Source: Fibrella forsythiae
Lineage (GTDB): Bacteria > Bacteroidota > Bacteroidia > Cytophagales > Spirosomataceae
DNA length: 64,000 bases
Direction: 5' to 3'
Assembly (NCBI RefSeq): GCF_017353175.1
Contig: NZ_JAFMYW010000001.1
Location: forward strand, 1,178,001 to 1,242,000
Shown: one piece after another, positions 17,847 through 25,458 of the stretch
How the letters are laid out: each line of letters begins with the position of its first letter
How positions within the stretch are numbered: the first letter of the stretch is position 1
Position numbers and translations under genes: made by a program
Notes under the pieces: generated by a model
The model's database searches: none
Told to the model about the DNA's origin: nothing
What the model saw: only the letters and a program-made list of their open reading frames with translations

Positions 17847-18025
17847 TGAGTAACTAGTTGATGAGGTAATCGGCTGTTCACCTGGCTAACCGGCTAAGCG
17901 GGTTCCTGTAGGAAATGTGCTTATTTCTCTAAAATTGCCTTTTTTAGCCCAGACCAGGTAACCGCGTTAGCCTGCTGTCGCCCCTATTTTTTTAGTTTCC
18001 TTTAAGCGATTTGGCCAGCTAACCC

Positions 18026-19466
18026 ATGATCAGCAATCAACACCAACTTCAGAATTTAAAAGCGGCTAATCAGGTGTTGCAACAAAGTCAGACCTGGTTA
18101 GCCGAGCTGCTGGCGCAAGCTCCTGTTGCCATTGCGCTATTGCATGGGCCTGACTATCGCATCAAGCTAGCCAATAAAAGTATGTACGATATTTGGCAGC
18201 TTCCCCCTGACCATCCACCAGTGGTCGAACAGCCGGTTTTGACGCATTTCCCAATATGGCGGGCTTGGGTCTGGAAGCGCTGCTAGACCGGGTACGTCGC
18301 AGAAGTCATCAAGGGCAATCACGTGGTGCTGTTACCCAACGCGCCCACATTCACGATCACAGCAGTTTCAGACGAGTACCTGACAGCTACCAGCCTTCAA
18401 CGTGAGGCTATGGTGGGCAATGGCGTGTTCGATATGTTCTTCCGCGACCAATCAGGCTTACGCAGCCTATGCTAGCGCGACGCCCGAAGACCTACAGGGC
18501 AAACTGGTGGGAGACATCTTCCCCGGTTATTTTGAGACGATGAGCTTTACTCAAGCCGTTGAGTCTTACAAAACGGGCCAGCTGCTCACCTTCGAAATTC
18601 ACTACGACAAAGATGGGCTGGATCTTTTTAACTTGATGAGTACCGCCCGGCTAGACGATGAGGTCGTTATTCATTTCACCGATTTCACCCGGCTCAGGCA
18701 CTTACAAGCACAACTTGAACGAAAAATAGATGAGCTGAAACGTTCCAACGAGAACTTACAACAGTTTGCCTACGTGGCAAGTCATGATTTGCAGGAACCC
18801 CTGCGCAAGATCCAGTCCTTCGGAACATTGCTTCAGGAACAGTACGCCCCTCAGCTTGGCCAGGGCACCGATCTGGTGCAGCGAATGCAATCGGCGGCCT
18901 TTCGCATGAACATTCTAATCCAGGACTTGCTGACCTTTTCCCGAATTGCCACGCAGCGGGAAATCAATCTATCTATTGCGTTGAACGAGGTGATCAGCCT
19001 GATACTGGCTGATCTGGACATGCTCATCACCGAAACCCAGGCTAGTATTGATGTAGGCAGCTTGCTTACTGTCAGGGGCGATGCAGGACAACTAGGCCAG
19101 CTGTTTCAGAACCTCATTACGAATGCCCTAAAATCCCGACCCACAACGGGTGCCGACCAGATCAGCATTACGTCAACCACAGTTGACAATGATGAGTTGC
19201 CAGCCAACGTCAAGCCGATTCAACCAGCTCAGGCGTATCATCGGATTGATGTAGTTGATAATGGCATCGGCTTTGAACAAAAATATGCCAAGCGCATCTT
19301 CCAGGTTTTTCAGCGACTGCATAGTAAAAGCCATTACGCAGGCACAGGAATTGGGCTGTCTATCTGCGAGAAGGTAGCGGCTAATCACGGAGGCACCATT
19401 ACGGCCACAAGCGAGCCCGGCCGGGGGGCTACGTTCAGCGTGTATTTACCCGTTTATAGCACGTAG
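18026..19466 (+). pseudogene. Multi-PAS sensor histidine kinase, broken by frameshifts and deletions
   Basis: Three reading frames carry consecutive parts of one kinase. Frame A (18026 to about 18238) encodes a coiled start and a first PAS domain ('APVAIALLHGPDYRIKLANK'). At the T-run 18237-18240 one T appears missing: adding one continues as 'VFDAFPNMAGLGLEALLDRVR' style sequence in the next frame. Near 18300 the frame returns and begins a second PAS fragment ('FTITAVSDEYLTATS'), which breaks off near 18444, where a third frame enters in the middle of another PAS ('NQAYAAYASATPEDLQGK'). From there the frame is open to 19466, with HisKA 'YVASHDLQEPLRKI', N-box 'NLITNALKS', G1 'DNGIGFEQKYA' and G2 'GTGIGLSICEKV'. 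The C-terminal piece could still be made as a PAS-kinase core. Confidence 0.75.
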
Positions 19467-19494
19467 CGTTACGGACAGCCACACGAAGTTCGAA

Positions 19495-20724
19495 TCAACC
19501 ATTGCCCAGCTGTTTACCGGCAACGTACCCGGTTGTCCAGGCATTCTGGAAGTTGAAACCGCCCGTAACGCCATCAACGTCGAGCACTTCGCCAGCGAAG
19601 AACAGACCTGTATGAGCCCGGCTTTCGAGCGTGTGCGGGTCGATGGCCCCGAGCGAAATGCCGCCACAGGTCACAAATTCATCCTTGAAAGTGCTTTTCC
19701 CGACCACGGCAAACTGGCTATTGCCGATGCGCTCGATCAATCGGTTTTGAACTTTACCGGGCAAATCAGCCCAGCGGAGGCCTTCTGTCACGCCAGCTTC
19801 CTGGCAAAATACGTCCCACAAACGAGCGGGCAAACCAACCGGGTTTTGCGACGTTACCTGCTTTTTCGGATGCAGTTGTCGGAACGTACCCATTGCCTCG
19901 CGTAACTGATCTTCGTTTTTATCCGGCGTCCAGTTTATTCGCAGCGAAAACCGGTAGTCGCAGTTGGCCAGGTCGCGGGCCGCCCAGGCCGACAATTTCA
20001 AAACGGCAGGGCCGCTGAAACCCCAGTGCGTAATGAGCAGCGGGCCACTCTGCTGCTGCTTCGTGCCTATCACCTGCACCCGCGCCATCGGTACCGATAC
20101 ACCCGCCAGCGCCAGCAATGGATTACCGGGCGTATTGAACGTGAACAACGATGGAACAGGCGATTGCAACGGCTCAGCCTGCTCGGGCATCCAGCCGTAT
20201 GAAGGTGCCTGCGGATAGCCACCCGTTGCCACCAGCACACGGTCGGCCCGGGTGCGTTCTCCAGTCAGAAGGTGCAACATATACCCACCCGACTCCAGCG
20301 GTTCGAGGCGTTCTACACCGCAACTGGTTTGAATGCGAACCCCCAGTCTACGGGCCGTTCCGAGCAGACAGTCAATGATCGTTTCCGACGAATCGGTGGT
20401 CGGGAACATACGGCCGTCGGCTTCTGTTTTCAGCGCCACCCCCCGATTCTCAAACCAGCGAACGGTTCCTGCAGCGTCGAACTGGGTTAGCAACGGACGG
20501 AGCCAGCGATCACCGCGTGGGTAATGGGTAACCAGTTTTTTATGGTCGAAACAGGCGTGGGTGACATTGCAGCGCCCACCACCCGACACACGAACTTTCT
20601 GAAGAACCTGACGCCCTTTTTCGTAGATGGTGACAGTGGCGGTGGGATCGGCTTCGGCGGCAGCAATAGCCCCAAAAAAGCCCGCTGCCCCCCCTCCGAT
20701 AATAGCTAATTGACGCGAAGACAT
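19495..20724 (-). CDS. FAD-dependent oxidoreductase, HI0933/YhiN family
   Basis: A 409-residue cytoplasmic flavoprotein of a widely conserved family of unknown reaction. From ATG 20724 the N-terminus is the dinucleotide fold 'LAIIGGGAAGFFGAIAAAEAD', followed by 'KVRVSGGGRCNVTHACFD', typical of the family, and a C-terminal FAD loop 'GLFFAGEVLDVDGVTGGFNFQNAWTTG'-type segment (family pattern). An upstream ATG at 20754 in the same frame lacks family similarity. It is convergent with the broken kinase. Confidence 0.92.
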   Translation of the reverse strand: MSSRQLAIIGGGAAGFFGAIAAAEADPTATVTIYEKGRQVLQKVRVSGGGRCNVTHACFDHKKLVTHYPRGDRWLRPLLTQFDAAGTVRWFENRGVALKTEADGRMFPTTDSSETIIDCLLGTARRLGVRIQTSCGVERLEPLESGGYMLHLLTGERTRADRVLVATGGYPQAPSYGWMPEQAEPLQSPVPSLFTFNTPGNPLLALAGVSVPMARVQVIGTKQQQSGPLLITHWGFSGPAVLKLSAWAARDLANCDYRFSLRINWTPDKNEDQLREAMGTFRQLHPKKQVTSQNPVGLPARLWDVFCQEAGVTEGLRWADLPGKVQNRLIERIGNSQFAVVGKSTFKDEFVTCGGISLGAIDPHTLESRAHTGLFFAGEVLDVDGVTGGFNFQNAWTTGYVAGKQLGNG

Positions 20725-20740
20725 GCGAGAGTAACAGTCA

Positions 20741-20850
20741 GATACAGGCTTCAAGTTTCAAGTTTCAGGTTTCAAGTGCTTCGATTATCAACAATAGGGT
20801 GATTAATCGAAGCACTTGAAACCTGAAGCTTAAAACCTGAAACTTGAGAC
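20741..20850. repeat. Hairpin built from 7-base words, between two gene starts
   Basis: Perfect 24-base arms at 20764-20787 and 20804-20827 enclose a 16-base loop. Outside the perfect core, both flanks continue with imperfect copies of the words AAGTTTC and AGGTTTC (or their complements), so the whole element is about 110 bp. It lies between two divergently transcribed genes (stop-less side), so it is not a terminator; it would sit in one of the two 5' leaders. Confidence 0.85.
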
Positions 20851-20871
20851 TAGTATCCGTAGATTTGTCAT

Positions 20872-21963
20872 ATGTTTTTCCGACCCAAATTTCGCACTTC
20901 TCAACGTTACACTCGCCGGGGGTTTCGCCTCCGGGGAAACACTCTGATTATTCTGTTCGGCTTTTTCATGGTCGGGCTGTTTCTGCACTACAAAGGCCGC
21001 ACCGAGCCCGTGGTGGCTTTCTGGAACGATGTACGTAGCCTGCTGGGCATCGGCCGGTCAACCCACGAACGTACCGGCACCAATCCGTATAAAGCACCCG
21101 AACCAACAACCGATGAAGCCAGCGACGACCGATCATCCGGAACCGACAGTGCTGAGAGCGAAGCCTCAGATAGCCAGTCGGGCAGTTCGGAATCGACAGG
21201 CACGGCCACCAGAAGTTCGGAGCAACGTACCTCCGGCAAACTGTTCGACTTTGAAAAGCAGGTCGATTTTATCCTTCCCTCGGGCCATGACGACGATGAA
21301 CTGGTTCGGCACGATGGCTATACGTTACGGTACGACACCGACCTGAAAAATCCACTATGGGTGGCCTATCCCCTGCTTGCCTACGAAATCACGGGCGACG
21401 CCGACCGCGATACCGAACGCTTTGTGCCCGACCCAGCCGTTGATGGGGGCACTGCCCTTCCGTCCGACTATACCAAATCGGGTTACGATCGGGGCCATCA
21501 GGCACCGGCAGGCGATTTCAAGTTTTCGCAACAACTGACCAGGCAATCCTTTTTCATGAGTAATATTTCGCCACAGGCACCTCAGTTCAACCGGGGAATC
21601 TGGAAATCGCTTGAGGAACAGGTACGTGCCTGGGCCTTTCGCGACGGTGGCCTGTATGTTGTGACCGGACCGGTACTGCGCAAGGGGCTCCCAACAATTG
21701 GCCGGGCCAATGAAGTGGCCGTGCCAGACTCGTTCTATAAAGTAATTCTCTACTGCCGCAAAGGCGCCTCACCCGATATCCGGATGATCGGGTTCCTGCT
21801 AAAGAACGAGCCGTCAGACGAATCACTAAAAGCGTTCGTGGTACCTGTTTCTTCTATTGAGCAGGCTACCGGTCTCGATTTCTTCGATAAGATGCCCGAT
21901 GATCTGGAACGCCGATTGAAAATGCAGTCGCGTAGCCAGATGGTTAGCCAGTGGTTTGACTAG
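20872..21963 (+). CDS. Membrane-anchored DNA/RNA non-specific endonuclease
   Basis: A 363-residue nuclease of the NUC1/Serratia beta-beta-alpha-metal family. Residues 23-40 form one transmembrane or signal-anchor helix after a basic N-terminus, placing the enzyme in the periplasm or outside. A Ser/Thr/Glu-rich linker (about 60-115) follows. The catalytic motif 'DRGHQAPAGDF' (Asp206-His209, His209 as general base) and the downstream metal-ligand segment 'FMSNISPQAPQFNRGIW' are intact. It could act in nutrient scavenging or defence at the surface. No immunity protein is adjacent. Confidence 0.92.
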   Translation: MFFRPKFRTSQRYTRRGFRLRGNTLIILFGFFMVGLFLHYKGRTEPVVAFWNDVRSLLGIGRSTHERTGTNPYKAPEPTTDEASDDRSSGTDSAESEASDSQSGSSESTGTATRSSEQRTSGKLFDFEKQVDFILPSGHDDDELVRHDGYTLRYDTDLKNPLWVAYPLLAYEITGDADRDTERFVPDPAVDGGTALPSDYTKSGYDRGHQAPAGDFKFSQQLTRQSFFMSNISPQAPQFNRGIWKSLEEQVRAWAFRDGGLYVVTGPVLRKGLPTIGRANEVAVPDSFYKVILYCRKGASPDIRMIGFLLKNEPSDESLKAFVVPVSSIEQATGLDFFDKMPDDLERRLKMQSRSQMVSQWFD

Positions 21964-21972
21964 TAAAAATGT

Positions 21973-22080
21973 GGGATTTGGGATATCGGATTGGGGATTG
22001 TTGCTGACGCATGAGTAATACGCTTGCGTCAGCAACAATCCCCAATCCGATATCCCAAATCCCCAATCCGATATCCCCGA
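21973..22080. repeat. 39-bp perfect inverted repeat built from GGGATT-like words
   Basis: Arms at 21973-22011 and 22025-22063 are perfectly complementary over 39 bases with a 13-base loop. The arms themselves consist of short iterated words (GGGATTT, GGGATATC, GGATTGGGGATT), and a further partial copy CCCCAATCCGATATCCCC follows the right arm to about 22080. It directly follows the nuclease gene and may act as its terminator or as a repeat element. Confidence 0.85.
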
Positions 22081-22154
22081 TAAAGTGAGCCTGTTGCCCT
22101 GCCGTTCACTAGTGGTTGCTTACCTTTACGCCTCAACAAAAACGCAGACAACTT

Positions 22155-22586
22155 ATGGCACAGGCACAAGCTGGGGATACCGTTCAGGTACATTATACCG
22201 GTACGCTAACCGATGGCACCCTGTTCGACTCATCGCAGGGCCGCTCGCCTTTAGAATTTACGCTCGGCAGCGGGCAGGTTATTAAAGGCTTCGACGATGG
22301 CATTACGGGTATGTCTGTTGGCGAACAGAAGACAATCAACATTCCGGCCGACGAAGCATACGGTTCAACCAATGAAGCGATGATCTTTACCCTGAACCGC
22401 AGCGATATTCCCGACGAAATTCCGCTGGAAGTAGGTATGACGCTGAACATGCACGAAGACGGCAATCCACAGCCTGTTCCTGTTATTGTTCGCGCCCTAA
22501 GCGACGATTCAGTGACGCTCGATGCGAACCACCCGCTAGCTGGTCAGGACCTGACGTTCGAAATCGAACTGGTCGGCATTAACTAA
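22155..22586 (+). CDS. FKBP-type peptidyl-prolyl isomerase, SlyD-like
   Basis: A 143-residue cytoplasmic prolyl isomerase/chaperone. From ATG 22155 it begins '[20 protein letters not shown]', the usual FKBP opening. The isomerase core residues are in '[20 protein letters not shown]' and '[19 protein letters not shown]'. Between them and the end lies the insert-in-flap region of SlyD ('[21 protein letters not shown]'), but the His-rich metal-binding tail of E. coli SlyD is absent. A frame extension to 22116 begins with TTG and adds nothing. An intrinsic terminator follows. Confidence 0.94.
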   Translation: MAQAQAGDTVQVHYTGTLTDGTLFDSSQGRSPLEFTLGSGQVIKGFDDGITGMSVGEQKTINIPADEAYGSTNEAMIFTLNRSDIPDEIPLEVGMTLNMHEDGNPQPVPVIVRALSDDSVTLDANHPLAGQDLTFEIELVGIN

Positions 22587-22609
22587 AGCTGGCAATCGAT
22601 TTGTAGCGT

Positions 22610-22646
22610 AGAAGCCTCAAGTATTGTTACTTGGGGCTTCTTTTTT
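22610..22646 (+). terminator. Rho-independent terminator of the FKBP gene
   Basis: A 14-base stem (AGAAGCCTCAAGTA with one wobble pair to TACTTGGGGCTTCT), a TTGT loop and a run of six T. It starts 23 bp after the stop codon. Confidence 0.88.
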
Positions 22647-22676
22647 AAACAGAGAATCTATACATCTCCACAAGCC

Positions 22677-22874
22677 ATGAACACTCTGTACGTATTTGCT
22701 GCTGGTTGTATGCTGTCGATTCCGGGCACATTCAGGATTACTTCGGTTTCAAGTCAGCTTCTGGCCGAAGAAAGTAATGGGCAGCATCTTTCCGCAAAAC
22801 ACAGTTCTAGCCCAGGCGATAGCTTAAGCATTCAGTATGTCGACTTGAAAGTTAATAACAGTATAAAAAATTAG
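22677..22874 (+). CDS. Small hypothetical protein, doubtful
   Basis: A 65-codon ATG frame lies between the FKBP terminator and uvsE. The first 17 residues ('MNTLYVFAAGCMLSIPG') are moderately hydrophobic and could be a signal sequence; the rest is polar and Ser-rich. I recognise no family. The TAG stop lies 55 bp before the uvsE start. It may be an unconserved chance frame. Confidence 0.25.
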   Translation: MNTLYVFAAGCMLSIPGTFRITSVSSQLLAEESNGQHLSAKHSSSPGDSLSIQYVDLKVNNSIKN

Positions 22875-22929
22875 TACCAATGCCTGTCTTTGCCTATAAA
22901 CACAACATCCGTTGTTGAGTTGTATTGAC

Positions 22930-23901
22930 ATGAATAGTGTACAATCCAACGTCGGCTATGCCTGCATCAACCTGACGCTACAGGTGGAGGAAAAAGTAAC
23001 GACCAGCCGGGGAATGATCAAAAAGACATTCACCGAAAAAGGCGTACAGTATGCCTCGCAGCTGGCGCTGCAAAACGTTCAGGACCTGCTGCGCATCGTT
23101 GACTGGAACCTTGAACACGGCTTTCGGATCTTCCGTATTTCGTCGGACCTGTTTCCCTGGGCATCGGAATACCGCCTGCACCAACTACCCGATTTCAATG
23201 AAATACGGGCCATACTGGAAGAGGTTGGCGCACGACCAATTCGGCTTACCTTCCACCCCGGTCCGTTTAATCACCTGGCCGGTCAGGGCAAAACCCTCGA
23301 CAATACTGTAACGGATCTGGAATACCAGTCGGAGGTGTTCGACACCATGGGCCTGACCCCGTCGCGCTGGAACAAGATCAACATCCACGCCGGGGGTACG
23401 TATGGCGACAAACTGGCCACACTGACCCGATTCGCGCATAATTTCAAAACGCGACTCTCTGAGAACCTTCGTGCTCGTCTGACTGTCGAGAACGACGACC
23501 GGCCGACGCTTTATTCGGTGAATGACCTGCTGTTTTTGTATGAACAGATCGGTACGCCAATCGTATTCGACTATTTTCACCACTCGCTGCACCCCGATGG
23601 TCAGTCGCAGGAAGAAGCGTTCCATACGGCTTACGACACCTGGGATGTTCGCCCGGTGTGTCATTATTCTGATTCGCGGCGACATTATGAAGACCCGAAA
23701 GCCCGCAAGGAAGCCCATGCCGACTGGCTATACACCGCCGCCAATACCTACGGCCGCGACGTGGACATTGTCTTCGAGTCGAAGATGAAAGAGTTGTCTA
23801 TTCTACGTTTACGAGGCGAGGAACCGGACTACTCGCCCAAAATGAGAAAGATGATCGAATCGGCCGCCGTAGCCGCCGATCTGGCAGGAACAACGGATTA
23901 G
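22930..23901 (+). CDS. uvsE: UV-damage endonuclease UvsE/UVDE
   Basis: A 323-residue DNA-repair enzyme that nicks 5' of cyclobutane dimers and 6-4 photoproducts, starting an alternative excision pathway. The TIM-barrel begins 'VGYACINLTLQ', and further signature segments are 'FRISSDLFPWASE', 'RLTFHPGPFNHL' and 'KINIHAGGTYGDK', with metal-ligand His and Glu residues in 'TVENDD', 'FDYFHHSLHP' and 'CHYSDS'. The ATG at 22930 is preferred to a TTG at 22912. Pigmented Cytophagales from irradiated habitats commonly carry this gene. It is single, with its own upstream spacer. Confidence 0.94.
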   Translation: MNSVQSNVGYACINLTLQVEEKVTTSRGMIKKTFTEKGVQYASQLALQNVQDLLRIVDWNLEHGFRIFRISSDLFPWASEYRLHQLPDFNEIRAILEEVGARPIRLTFHPGPFNHLAGQGKTLDNTVTDLEYQSEVFDTMGLTPSRWNKINIHAGGTYGDKLATLTRFAHNFKTRLSENLRARLTVENDDRPTLYSVNDLLFLYEQIGTPIVFDYFHHSLHPDGQSQEEAFHTAYDTWDVRPVCHYSDSRRHYEDPKARKEAHADWLYTAANTYGRDVDIVFESKMKELSILRLRGEEPDYSPKMRKMIESAAVAADLAGTTD

Positions 23902-24021
23902 CGGATTGCTTGACAGTACTATTTGTCCGCTCATGCTACTTTTTTTACGCTTCGTCCCATTTGCCAGATGTAACGTCGTGTCGCTGGATAGATTAGGGTC
24001 TACCCTTTCCTACTCCAGCTT

Positions 24022-25272
24022 ATGAACCCTGCTTTCCCGTCAACTCCGGCTTCACCAACGGCCGTATCGAGTAAACTGAATCGAATAGAGGTGGTCGATG
24101 CGCTACGTGGCATTGCTCTTTTCGGCATTCTGCTGGTCCATTGCGCGCAGTGGTATACGGCCGGTTCTATACCCGGCAGCGTGTACCAGGCGCAAGCGAG
24201 TGGTGTGGCCAATAGCGTGTCGCAGGCCATCATGGGCATTTTCTTCGATGGTAAATTCTACACTTTCTTCTCGTTTCTTTTCGGCCTAAGTTTCGCGCTG
24301 ATGATGACCCGTTCGCAGGAGCCATCGGGTGTTTTTTATCGGCGATTTGCCTGGCGATTGATCGTGTTGGGCATTATCGGCTATCTGCATCATCTGCTGT
24401 GGCGCGGCGACATCCTGTCTATCTACGCCATGCTGGGTTTTCTGATGCTGCCGTTTGGGAAGGTACCCAACACCGTGGTGCTGGTAGTTGCGCTGCTGCT
24501 GGTGACCAACGTACCCAGCCGACTCCGAACCGTGTACGAAACGGTTGTCAGCCCACCCGCGCAAAAAGACCCGAAGCAAGAGCAAAAGACCTACGAGCAG
24601 GACGCAAAAGCCTATTACGACGTCTTGACGAAAGGCAGTCAGGCAGACCTGATGCGATTTAATGCCAATGCGTTCGGCGTCAAAATGCGCTTTCAGCTAG
24701 ATAGCGGCCGCATCTTTGTGACACTTGGCTTCTTTCTGCTTGGCCTGTATGCCGGTCGGCGACGCCTTTTTCAACAGTTGACCGAGAACAAGCGTTGGTT
24801 CCGTCGAACGACCCGCTTTGCTGGCTTCAGTGTACTCGGAATCACGGCCATCGGACTGGGGCTGTTCGCGGTCTTTGGTAGTGATAAGGCGCCCCCCGCC
24901 TGGGTCATGCAAACCGTTACCATCCTGTTCGACCTGCAAAGCGCCCTGCTAACCATTTTTTACATTGCCGGATTTGCCCTCCTGTTTCAACGCCGATCGT
25001 GGCAGTGGACAATTGGTCCGTTAGCTGCTGTTGGTAAAATGGGACTGACCAGTTATGTGGCCCAAACGATCATTGGCACGTACCTGTTCTTCGGATTTGG
25101 TTTCGGGCTTCTGGACAAAACCACCGTGTGGCAGGCCACGCTGATCACCATACCCATCTTTGTTGGGCAGGTGCTGTTCAGTCAATTCTGGCTTGCTCGG
25201 TTCCGGTATGGGCCCCTCGAATGGCTGTGGCGTTCGCTAACGTACCTGCGCCTCCAACCCATGCGCGCCTAG
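24022..25272 (+). CDS. DUF418 / YeiB-like integral membrane protein
   Basis: A 416-residue membrane protein with about ten helices. The N-terminus 'RIEVVDALRGIALFGILLVH' is the heparan-acetyltransferase-like opening shared by this family, followed by 'FDGKFYTFFSFLFGLSFALMM'. The C-terminal DUF418 domain is visible as 'AVGKMGLTSYVAQTIIGTYLFFGFGFGL' style helices ending in 'FRYGPLEWLWRSLTYLR'. The function is unknown; a role in small-molecule transport or acyl transfer is conceivable. It is monocistronic, upstream of the PUL regulator. Confidence 0.9.
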   Translation: MNPAFPSTPASPTAVSSKLNRIEVVDALRGIALFGILLVHCAQWYTAGSIPGSVYQAQASGVANSVSQAIMGIFFDGKFYTFFSFLFGLSFALMMTRSQEPSGVFYRRFAWRLIVLGIIGYLHHLLWRGDILSIYAMLGFLMLPFGKVPNTVVLVVALLLVTNVPSRLRTVYETVVSPPAQKDPKQEQKTYEQDAKAYYDVLTKGSQADLMRFNANAFGVKMRFQLDSGRIFVTLGFFLLGLYAGRRRLFQQLTENKRWFRRTTRFAGFSVLGITAIGLGLFAVFGSDKAPPAWVMQTVTILFDLQSALLTIFYIAGFALLFQRRSWQWTIGPLAAVGKMGLTSYVAQTIIGTYLFFGFGFGLLDKTTVWQATLITIPIFVGQVLFSQFWLARFRYGPLEWLWRSLTYLRLQPMRA

Positions 25273-25340
25273 GTACGTTGCTCTTCCTAATGGCTCGACA
25301 TTTAGTGAGTAAAGTCCTGCTGGTATTACCCTTATCTCAA

Positions 25341-25397
25341 CTGTATAAACTAGCTTTATACAGTGAAAAAATAAAACTGTTCCACTATTTTATTGGC
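25341..25397 (+). promoter_or_regulatory. Candidate promoter and operator of the hybrid regulator gene
   Basis: A 9-base inverted repeat (CTGTATAAA at 25341-25349, TTTATACAG at 25355-25363) is followed by ACTGTTCC (25376-25383), which resembles the repeat unit found before the GH10-susCD operon. The stretch 25378-25397 matches 31250-31269 at 17 of 20 positions, sharing the core TATTTTATTG. It is thus likely a common promoter element of regulator and target operon. Confidence 0.45.
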
Positions 25398-25458
25398 TTT
25401 AAAGCTGCCAAGATGTAGCAAGTGCCTGGTGGGACGGTTTTTTTTTAGGGAGACGTTA

